Shown here piece after piece: positions 16,901-20,508 of a stretch of 20,508 nt of DNA. Origin of the DNA: Candidatus Saccharimonadota bacterium. GTDB lineage: Bacteria > Eremiobacterota > Xenobia > Xenobiales > Xenobiaceae. Position 1 is the stretch's first letter. Every line of letters begins with the position of its first letter. The notes under the pieces were generated by a model. The model saw nothing but the letters and a program-made list of their open reading frames with translations, was not told the origin of the DNA and searched no databases. The stretch lies in contig SFMI01000020.1 in the NCBI GenBank assembly GCA_004554425.1, positions 1 to 20,508 on the forward strand. Reading direction: 5' to 3'. The translations under genes were made by a program, and so were the position numbers.

Positions 16901-18151
16901 GTGGGCTTTGAGAATGTCTCAATGCAACTTACTGGTACGACAGGTCAAGAATTAGAAGAGCTGTGGCATACTCGCCAGCCTAAAACCAAAGCGGCTATAC
17001 CCTCTCAGCATTTAGGCGATCCCATCAAACCTGGTATCTTCAACGAAGAGCAATTTATGCAATTTGCAATAGGCAGCCCTTCTCTGGCTTTTGGCCCTGA
17101 ATTTGCCAAATTTGATTCACGCTTTATTGCTCGCTTACCCGGCCCGCCTTATCAGTTTGTCAGCCGTATTGTCAGTGCCGACCATCCTTTCCTTAAGGCT
17201 GTACCTGGAGGTTGGGTTGAAGCTCAATACGATATTCCCGCCGACGCTTGGTACTTTAAAGCTGGCCATACCGGAAATATGCCTTTCTGCATTCTCAATG
17301 AAATAGCTTTGCAAGTTTGCGGCTGGGTATCAAGTTATGCCGGTTCTTCTATGCACAGTGAAGAGAATTTGCATTATCGCAACTTGGGTGGTTCTTCTCG
17401 TCTCTATGAAGAGATTACCCCCCAAACCGGTACTGTTACTATAAAGGTACGCATGACCAAATCCTCAGAAGCCGGTGGTCTGATTATTCAAGACTTTGAT
17501 ATGTGGCTTGGTCAACAAGGTCGTACTATTTACGAAGGCCAAACTACCTTTGGGTTCTTCAACGAAAAGGCTTTGGCCGATCAAGTAGGCGTACGCGGAG
17601 CCGACAAGCGTATTTGGCATCCTCAACAAGAAGAGCCCTGGGAAGCTTTGCCTAGGTTGGCTCCATTGGATCCCAATGACGGTAACAGCACGCAAGAGTG
17701 CTCTTTGGCTCTGCCTGGTAAGGCTCTGCTTATGCTTGATGAATATACTTGGTACCCGCAAGGTGGCCGACGTAGCTTGGGAGCTCTTATTGGCAAAAAG
17801 AAAATCGATCCCCAAGAATGGTTCTTCAAAGCTCACTTTTTCCAGGATCCGGTTATGCCTGGCTCTTTAGGCTTGGAAGCTTTTATCCAAGTCCTTAAAG
17901 TAGCGGCTTTGAAGTTATGGCCTGATTTAAAAGATAGCCATCATTTCTCAGCTATATTGCCTAACGATACTCATAAGTGGCTCTATCGAGGCCAAGTAAT
18001 TCAAGCCAACAAAGAGACAACTGTCAGAGCGGAAATTAAGGAGATTGGCCAAGGGCCGAATCCTTACATAAAAGCTGATGGTTTCTTGCAAGCTGACGGA
18101 AAAGTTATCTATGAACTTAAAGATTTCGGCTTGGCTCTCTTGGCCAATTGA
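10925..18151 (+). CDS. pfaC: PfaC-like PUFA synthase, KS-CLF-AT-DH-DH with built-in acyltransferase
   Basis: A 2408-residue cytoplasmic megasynthase. Domains: ketosynthase about 5-455, with Cys204 (DAACASS), His338 (ECHGTGT) and His377 (KSMIGH); chain-length factor about 480-905, a KS-like domain that has lost all three (Glu675 where Cys is expected, SNGN for HGTG, GK for GH); acyltransferase about 1035-1385, with Ser1137 (GYSLGES) and a possible His1254; a Ser/Thr/Gln/Pro linker with a helical stretch near 1500-1550; and two FabA-like double-hotdog dehydratases. DH1 (about 1640-2005) has His1901/Glu1915 (CHFVDDMVMPG). DH2 (about 2060-2408) has His2304/Glu2318 (AHFFQDPVMPG). The first hotdog of each pair lacks the His motif. 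The acyltransferase corresponds to marine PfaB. Together they match myxobacterial Pfa3 or thraustochytrid subunit B more than marine PfaC. Unlike described myxobacterial Pfa3, no AGPAT domain follows; the protein ends at the end of DH2. It lies 41 bases after pfaA, with only a weak ribosome site. Confidence 0.93.
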   Translation: MAAHNTDIAIVGLGLHFPGAANVQEYWQRLKEAKDLSEQPGPDRWPIDAEKHLSKTPQDDALRCLRGYYLHNLPTPEEEGLPKGIDPVFTLGLSTAKQALKDCSNINKQRTGVVMASIALPTDTTSALSESILGGDFETRLYNKLAAAFPEKSAAIDSFATKSQSVPTDLATTAANTSPVGLPAQLIASKLGLGLGGYTLDAACASSLVAVALACDELQAHRADAMLAGGLSRPDCLYTQMGFSALRALSPSGVCSPFDAKADGLMVGEGCGLVILKRLEDAIAQGDKIYGVIKSVGLSNDIEGSLVAPSSEGQIRSLRQAYAACGLQPWDIDLIECHGTGTPVGDRVEFDSLQTLWQGAPQGTLCQLRSVKSMIGHLLTAAGSAGLIRVLLNMQNGLITPQVNFATPGLPLAESHFRVENKEVAWPKLPDRPRRAAVSGFGFGGINAHLIVEEYSSSVSETKEKNSNDNLAQTNSEQIGESIAIVGLACHFGSLDNIDKFQKAIFNGLSALTDLPENRWQGLGESKTTESNTKQAYIDKVSVPLGKFRIPPTDIPNILPQQSLLLNVASQAMADAGQPLRERRNEAAAFIGIALDLNSTNFNLRWQLEKKAQQLAKVLNLTAEEAESWLKELKDEISKPLDSTRTMGALGSIAASRAAREFQFGGCSFTVSAQEVSGFAALKLGVQALQKGELNLALVGAIDLQGDVRQAHCHLDGQIDGYGEGACCLVLKRLSDAQRDHDHIYCLIQGLGQAENSQGDSQEQQASQAALEEACRQAETEPKKIGYLEFSNGNLLTNPSRSQVLDQLCHSLDQGSLPLSVGSVSDIVGKCGAASALASIAKAALSLDRHILPSTPEYTKPATELNASESRLCVHRQPSFWFRNRAEGPRCAAVISIAYPGHVCASILEEAPAENYISKNEAIEPAKSVIFASLAAQPQELIAKLQKLQQEADLARESGVPAVEALLKLGASWWQRQNIKQKLAMAFVIDLTTEEPWNEFQIRLKLALKHLENYVDKALANHSIFYTPEPLAENGKVAFIYPGSGANFLGLGRELALQFPALMDRFDRENLYMADEFMARWNQPYRLNWEEGWQHDSLKNLASDTHKMMFSQVTFAMLSTDIVRYLGIEPQAAIGYSLGESAALFALRAWPERDLMYKRMESSELFRKQLSGPCLAARRAWNIPSGAPFEWTVGLIRVPASQVKEAIKTNSKVRLLIINTDNECVIGGTREAVSAICAQLHTKAILVSGVDTVHCDCLDPVAQEYWDMHHLPCTPPQDIDFYSGYYHRSYSLTSEKIADSIVAHGRFGFDYTKTIRQAWQDGVRIFLEMGPGTACSRMINNILADKPHFAISLSNRGKAELASLECLLAGAISQGLRPDLGKLFPAELTPQSNAKAKTIDVHLGRPAFEPPIPQLTQVSSSTQPKVENLTSPKQVTLTTPSQAIVKTASVSQEPIVPTEERKVVNMSIPQYENQPSVSVITPKTSTDRKVDSQVSSISSPTPMQQLEQILVEVSQSSQLNHSKWLEFVTDSSQAIASLMNRQSVLIQQLSNVPGANLPSEIRLQNRVQAVPQSQQNSDTDAHTYTTKLHGVAFTTSDGYVCGGKPSLAPANQKVFLNRDECLEFAIGKIGKVLGEKFAPIDNYPTRVRLPAEPLMLVDRIISVEGEPLSLGSGRVVTEHDIVPGMWYLDGNRAPVFISVEAGQADLFLCSWLGIDFKAQGKRVYRLLDANVTFHRGLPQPGETIHYDIRIKRFINQGDTWLFFFEYEGTINNQIFLTMRDGCAGFFTPQEIRNNGGLVLTEENLRPKQGKKDPNMKDLVPLSASSYNFEQVEALRRGDLEACFGEDFAGLALKNPISLPSSNLLSLIHRIPECDPFGGRWGLGKVVAEADVHPEDWYLTCHFVDDMVMPGTLMYECCAHALRFLLARLGWVGEKDKIAYEPVVGVKAVLKCRGPVLQSTKTVRYQVEIKEIGYNPQPYVIADAIMYSDNKRVVGFENVSMQLTGTTGQELEELWHTRQPKTKAAIPSQHLGDPIKPGIFNEEQFMQFAIGSPSLAFGPEFAKFDSRFIARLPGPPYQFVSRIVSADHPFLKAVPGGWVEAQYDIPADAWYFKAGHTGNMPFCILNEIALQVCGWVSSYAGSSMHSEENLHYRNLGGSSRLYEEITPQTGTVTIKVRMTKSSEAGGLIIQDFDMWLGQQGRTIYEGQTTFGFFNEKALADQVGVRGADKRIWHPQQEEPWEALPRLAPLDPNDGNSTQECSLALPGKALLMLDEYTWYPQGGRRSLGALIGKKKIDPQEWFFKAHFFQDPVMPGSLGLEAFIQVLKVAALKLWPDLKDSHHFSAILPNDTHKWLYRGQVIQANKETTVRAEIKEIGQGPNPYIKADGFLQADGKVIYELKDFGLALLAN

Positions 18152-18174
18152 CGCTTAATGTCAATTTTTTCTTA

Positions 18175-18235
18175 AAAAAACTGCCCATTCTAGCTTGATA
18201 CTTAGTGTATCAACAACTTGAGTGGGCAGTTTTTT
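18175..18235 (+). terminator. Intrinsic terminator of the Pfa operon, possibly bidirectional
   Basis: AAAAAACTGCCCA (18175-18187) pairs perfectly with TGGGCAGTTTTTT (18223-18235). Inside it, TTGATAC (18195-18201) pairs with GTATCAA (18207-18213) around a 5-base loop, with an imperfect stretch between the two stems. The T6 tail on the right serves the plus strand, and the A-tract on the left could serve as a T-tail on the minus strand. It begins 23 bases after the pfaC stop. Confidence 0.9.
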
Positions 18236-18324
18236 GCGTTAAGGGCTATTTTGCCCAAAATGTTCACATTAAAGCGCCCCATATTTTGAGTATGTATGCT
18301 ATCATTGACGGAGATATTTTTAAC

Positions 18325-18329
18325 GGAGG
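18325..18329 (+). promoter_or_regulatory. Ribosome binding site deciding the start of the Gly/Pro/His-rich protein
   Basis: GGAGG lies 7 bases before the ATG at 18337. This is far better than the upstream in-frame GTG at 18205, which sits inside the operon terminator hairpin. The 185-base gap (18152-18336) holds the terminator and presumably a promoter, but I see no convincing -35/-10 pair in it. Confidence 0.8.
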
Positions 18330-18336
18330 TTCTAAT

Positions 18337-19185
18337 ATGTTCACTCCTGGTATTCCTTTCGGAGGCCCGGGCCACTTCGGTGGTCCCAGTCCTTTCGGAG
18401 GCCCTCTGGGCCCAGGCTCGATATTCGCCCCCGGTATAAGTGCAACCCTAATGATGGGACTCTCCGGCTTAGCCGGAGCGGTCGTTGGCGTGCCAATTAT
18501 GGCTGCTGCCTTAGATAGTTGCATCCCCGTTGATGGAGCTCAGAATCCTGCTGCCAGTTTTGGCATGGGCGGTTTCGCTGGTTCTATCGTTGGCCAAGGT
18601 ATTGGCGGTATGCTCGGTACCAGCCTCGGTATGAAATTGGGCGGCCCCTTAGGTATGATGGGCGGCAGTGTGCTCGGCTCCATTTTAGGTGGCGGTATTG
18701 GCTCCAAAGTCGGTAGCACTATCGACAAAAAGAAAATGGCCAAACAACAAGCTCAAGCCGCTCAAAGACACAACGGCTTTAGCAGTGCCGAAGCTTCCAA
18801 TTTATACAGCAACTTAAGCAAAGCCGCTGTGGGCGGAGCTGCAGTTGGCTTAGGTGCCGCTGCTGTTTCCAGTGCTGCTTCTAAAGCAGCAGAAAAAACT
18901 GTCAGTGCCAACCTGTTCAGTCCTTTCCCCACCCCTCCCGGCGGTCGCCCCGGCGATTTATTCCCGCCCCCTCCTCCACGCGGAGGTTTATTCGGTGGCT
19001 TCCCTCCGCCACCACCTCCAGGCGGTCTGTTTGGCGGTTATCCTCCGCCACCACCTCCAGGCGGTCCTCATCACCACCATGATCCTTTCGGTGGCCCGCG
19101 TCATCACGGTCCCGGAGGCCCAGGTGGCCCTCATCACCGCGATCCTTGGGGACCCGGTCCCGGTGGTCCTCCTCCCGGCTGGTAG
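18337..19185 (+). CDS. Glycine-zipper protein with Pro-rich repeats and His-rich tail, function unknown
   Basis: A 282-residue protein not recognised as a named family. Residues 1-30 are Gly/Pro/Phe-rich (FGGPGHFGG). A hydrophobic segment (about 34-57, LMMGLSGLAGAVVGVPIMAA) is followed by a long glycine-zipper region (about 73-128, repeated G-x3-G such as GQGIGGMLGTSLG) ending in DKKK. Next come an Ala/Ser-rich helix (about 135-185) and a low-complexity tail of 13-residue Pro repeats (PPPPPPGGLFGGY) and a HHHH/HH-rich end finishing in PPPGW. Glycine zippers are seen in membrane-embedded or oligomerising proteins, so membrane association is likely. There is no clear cleavable signal peptide. 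The His clusters could bind metal. Its own strong ribosome site and the terminator before it suggest a unit separate from the Pfa operon. Composition alone cannot assign a role. Confidence 0.75.
   Translation: MFTPGIPFGGPGHFGGPSPFGGPLGPGSIFAPGISATLMMGLSGLAGAVVGVPIMAAALDSCIPVDGAQNPAASFGMGGFAGSIVGQGIGGMLGTSLGMKLGGPLGMMGGSVLGSILGGGIGSKVGSTIDKKKMAKQQAQAAQRHNGFSSAEASNLYSNLSKAAVGGAAVGLGAAAVSSAASKAAEKTVSANLFSPFPTPPGGRPGDLFPPPPPRGGLFGGFPPPPPPGGLFGGYPPPPPPGGPHHHHDPFGGPRHHGPGGPGGPHHRDPWGPGPGGPPPGW
18964..19065 (+). repeat. 39-base tandem repeat encoding Pro6-GGLFGG units
   Basis: Two full units (18964-19002, 19003-19041) and a partial third (19042-19065). Units 2 and 3 are identical over their 24 shared bases; unit 1 is diverged and carries Arg in place of a Pro. 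The period is 13 codons. Exact DNA identity between units 2 and 3 suggests a recent duplication or slippage. Confidence 0.9.
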
Positions 19186-19197
19186 TTTTTAACCATA

Positions 19198-19232
19198 GCT
19201 CAAATTAGAATCATATCAATTATAATTTGAGC
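19198..19232. terminator. AT-rich inverted repeat between convergent genes
   Basis: GCTCAAATTA (19198-19207) and TAATTTGAGC (19223-19232) are perfect 10-base inverted arms around a 15-base loop, 12 bases after the stop of the Gly/Pro/His-rich gene. The position suggests that gene's terminator, but neither side has a clear T-tract and the stem is AT-rich, so the call is weak. Confidence 0.45.
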
Positions 19233-19243
19233 CAACTAAATGC

Positions 19244-19283
19244 AAAAAGAGCGCTCTTAGCACATACTTACAAGAGCGCTCTT
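19244..19283 (-). terminator. Intrinsic terminator of the EamA transporter gene
   Basis: Two copies of the 12-base palindrome AAGAGCGCTCTT (19247-19258 and 19272-19283) can pair as a 12-bp stem with a 13-base loop. On the minus strand a run of five T follows, making this a good terminator about 36 bases after the transporter's stop. On the plus strand no T-run follows. Confidence 0.8.
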
Positions 19284-19319
19284 CTATTATATGCTACTAT
19301 CCGCTATTTTAACGGGAAA

Positions 19320-20246
19320 TCAACCTTGCAAACTTTTCTCTTTGCGGCTCTTAGCGGTCAAAGAAACGGTAAAAACACCGGCCATAACTAAAATTACTCC
19401 CAAATAACCTCGACCAGACATCGTTTCATGCAAAAAGATAAAAGCAAAAATAGCTGCAAATACTGGTTCCAAGGAGAAAAGCACTCCTGTATGTTCCGGA
19501 GTAGTATATTTTTGGGCTACAGGTTGAGCCACAAAAGCAAACGCACTGCCAAATACAGCTAACCCCAAAACAGCCACCCAGCCGATAGTACTTGAAGGCA
19601 AAGAGGGAGTCTCAAAAAGCAAAGCGCTTATCGAAGAATAAATACCAGCAAAGCCAATTTGCCAAATGCCTAGAAGTAAACCGTCATCTTGTTTGCTAAG
19701 CTTGTCAGTTAAAATAATATAAGCAGCGTAAATAACAGCTCCAATAAAACAAAGTACATCGCCGCTGTAAAATACCAATGATTGTTGCAAAGTTAAACAA
19801 CTAATTCCCACAGTGGTTAGGAGTGTGCCAACTACTACAGAAAGATCGGGCAACTTTCTGACGAGAAAAGCGTGAAAAATAGGAACCATAACTACAGCGG
19901 TACTTGTCAAAAAGCCAGCGTTGGAAGCTGTAGTTGTCTTTAATCCTAAAATAAGCAAAGCACACATGCCATAAGTAAGCACTCCAAGTAGAGCTCCATT
20001 TCCTATGGTGCGCCAAGTATGGTTAAGTTGCTTAAAAAATATTAAAGCGACAATCAAAAAAGCAATGCAAAAGCGTAAAGCCAAAACGGTGAAGGGAGGC
20101 AATACTCCCAACCCCAACTTCATAAAAAGATATGAAGTTCCCCAGGCCATAGCTATACAAATCATAGTTAAATCAGCAGTACGCTGATTCCAAAAAGTGC
20201 GCGTTTTAGTTTTTTCGGTGCAAAGATCTTGAGTATTAGAAATCAT
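19320..20246 (-). CDS. EamA/DMT-superfamily membrane transporter
   Basis: A 308-residue integral membrane protein of the usual length for the drug/metabolite transporter (EamA) family, which forms ten transmembrane helices from two five-helix repeats. The sequence shows the family's N-terminal pattern (MAWGTSYLFMKLGLGVLPPF, then LALRFCIAF), a long alternation of hydrophobic helices, and the second-repeat ending YTTPEHTGVLFSLEPVFAAI with FLHETMSGRGYLGVILVMAG. The short basic tail (KSRKEKSLQG) should be cytoplasmic. Members export amino acids, nucleobases or other metabolites; the substrate cannot be predicted here. ATG at 20246 is preferred to the in-frame TTG at 20252. Neither has a clear Shine-Dalgarno site. 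It is convergent with the Gly/Pro/His-rich gene and divergent from the HAD gene. No tie to the Pfa pathway is shown. Confidence 0.9.
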   Translation of the reverse strand: MISNTQDLCTEKTKTRTFWNQRTADLTMICIAMAWGTSYLFMKLGLGVLPPFTVLALRFCIAFLIVALIFFKQLNHTWRTIGNGALLGVLTYGMCALLILGLKTTTASNAGFLTSTAVVMVPIFHAFLVRKLPDLSVVVGTLLTTVGISCLTLQQSLVFYSGDVLCFIGAVIYAAYIILTDKLSKQDDGLLLGIWQIGFAGIYSSISALLFETPSLPSSTIGWVAVLGLAVFGSAFAFVAQPVAQKYTTPEHTGVLFSLEPVFAAIFAFIFLHETMSGRGYLGVILVMAGVFTVSLTAKSRKEKSLQG

Positions 20247-20293
20247 GGACAAAATTTTGACAACAAATCTTCAGATATTAAGAAACGGCCACA

Positions 20294-20321
20294 ATTATAG
20301 CCAAACTTAACAAAAAGGCAA
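20294..20321 (-). promoter_or_regulatory. Sigma70-like promoter of the EamA transporter gene
   Basis: On the minus strand TTGCCT (20316-20321) and a perfect TATAAT (20294-20299) are separated by 16 bases, about 48 bases upstream of the ATG. It overlaps the divergent promoter of the HAD gene. Confidence 0.6.
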
Positions 20322-20334
20322 GCACAAATATTTT
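20307..20334 (+). promoter_or_regulatory. Candidate sigma70-like promoter of the HAD phosphatase gene
   Basis: TTAACA (20307-20312) and TATTTT (20329-20334) are separated by 16 bases. The expected transcription start would be near 20341, leaving a leader of about 50 bases that contains the dyad at 20350-20370. Confidence 0.45.
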
Positions 20335-20349
20335 TCATCTTTTCATCCA

Positions 20350-20370
20350 AGGGGGACAAATTGTCCTCCT
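20350..20370. promoter_or_regulatory. Operator-like dyad before the HAD gene
   Basis: A near-perfect 21-base dyad with core GGACAA-A-TTGTCC; outer bases pair except for one G-T. The one-base centre is too small for an RNA loop without opening pairs, which favours a DNA site for a dimeric regulator. It lies just downstream of the candidate HAD promoter, where a bound repressor would block transcription. Confidence 0.5.
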
Positions 20371-20389
20371 AACGAAAGGGCGGCGCGTT

Positions 20390-20508
20390 ATGACAGTTAA
20401 TTCACATAAACCTTTCAAAGCTTGTATTTTTGATATGGATGGAGTGCTTTTAGACTCTGAGCCTTTTTGGCGCCAAGCCGAACGAGAGATTTTTGCTACC
20501 GTCGGTCT
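20390..20508 (+). CDS. HAD-family phosphatase/phosphomutase, N-terminal part only
   Basis: Only 39 residues are visible before the window edge. FDMDGVLLDSEPFW is the motif I of the haloacid dehalogenase superfamily: the first Asp is the nucleophile, the second (DxD) the acid/base. The DSEP-F/L-W form with a following helix resembles the beta-phosphoglucomutase-like subfamily, such as the sugar-phosphate phosphatase YniC/HxpB of E. coli. The enzyme would act in the cytoplasm on a small phosphorylated metabolite; which one is unknown. An AAAGGG ribosome site is 9 bases before the ATG. The rest of the protein, including the cap domain and motifs II-IV, lies outside the window. Confidence 0.85.
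   Translation, partial: MTVNSHKPFKACIFDMDGVLLDSEPFWRQAEREIFATVG

Noticed and set aside
17465..17836. Antisense open frame of 123 codons inside pfaC
   Set aside because: It overlaps the conserved DH2 domain, has no ribosome site and reads as random composition. Similar antisense frames in pfaA and pfaC (for example 11128-11493 and 3788-4120) were dropped for the same reason.
18205..18336. Upstream GTG start extending the Gly/Pro/His-rich protein by 44 residues
   Set aside because: The GTG lies inside the operon terminator hairpin and has no ribosome site; ATG 18337 has GGAGG at 7 bases.
18964..19065. Possible CRISPR-like repeat
   Set aside because: Repeats are in phase with codons, have no unique spacers and encode a Pro/Gly protein repeat.
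20247..20252. TTG start for the EamA transporter
   Set aside because: An ATG two codons later is the more usual start and neither has a better ribosome site.

Overview
The window is bacterial, with moderate GC content. It is dominated by a three-gene, roughly 16.5 kb plus-strand operon for an iterative polyunsaturated-fatty-acid (PUFA)-type lipid synthase. The species cannot be named from the sequence. A secretion signal on the first gene, ordinary Shine-Dalgarno sites, sigma70-like promoters and intrinsic terminators fit a typical, probably diderm, bacterium. The Pfa layout differs from the five-gene marine Gammaproteobacteria type (pfaA-B-C-D-E). It is closest to the pfa1-pfa2-pfa3 layout known from terrestrial myxobacteria.

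Layout. Positions 1-379 (-): N-terminus of an exported endonuclease/exonuclease/phosphatase (EEP) protein that runs off the left edge. Positions 489-1481 (-): an unrecognised 330-residue protein. Positions 1482-1614: divergent intergenic region with a hairpin just before the Pfa operon. Positions 1615-3252 (+): pfaD-like FMN enoyl reductase. Positions 3264-10883 (+): pfaA-like megasynthase, KS-AT-ACPx4-KR-DH. Positions 10925-18151 (+): pfaC-like megasynthase, KS-CLF-AT-DH-DH. Positions 18175-18235: strong intrinsic terminator. Positions 18337-19185 (+): a glycine-zipper, Pro/Gly/His-rich small protein. Positions 19198-19283: two inverted repeats between convergent genes, one of them the terminator of the next gene. 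Positions 19320-20246 (-): EamA/DMT-family membrane transporter. Positions 20247-20389: overlapping divergent promoters and a dyad. Positions 20390-20508 (+): N-terminus of a HAD-family phosphatase, cut by the right edge.

How the Pfa genes should work together. The four ACPs of PfaA carry the growing chain. The PfaA AT loads malonyl extender units. The PfaA KS and the PfaC KS/CLF pair condense, the PfaA KR reduces, the PKS-type DH of PfaA and the two FabA-like DHs of PfaC dehydrate or isomerise, and PfaD saturates selected double bonds. The second AT, a separate PfaB protein in marine clusters, is built into PfaC here. No phosphopantetheinyl transferase (PfaE), thioesterase or terminal acyltransferase (AGPAT) domain is visible, so ACP activation and product release must rely on something outside the window or on an unrecognised domain. 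The final lipid cannot be predicted from sequence alone.

No mobile elements, tRNAs, rRNAs or CRISPR arrays were seen. No gene-free stretch exceeds 300 bases; the longest is the 185 bases after pfaC.
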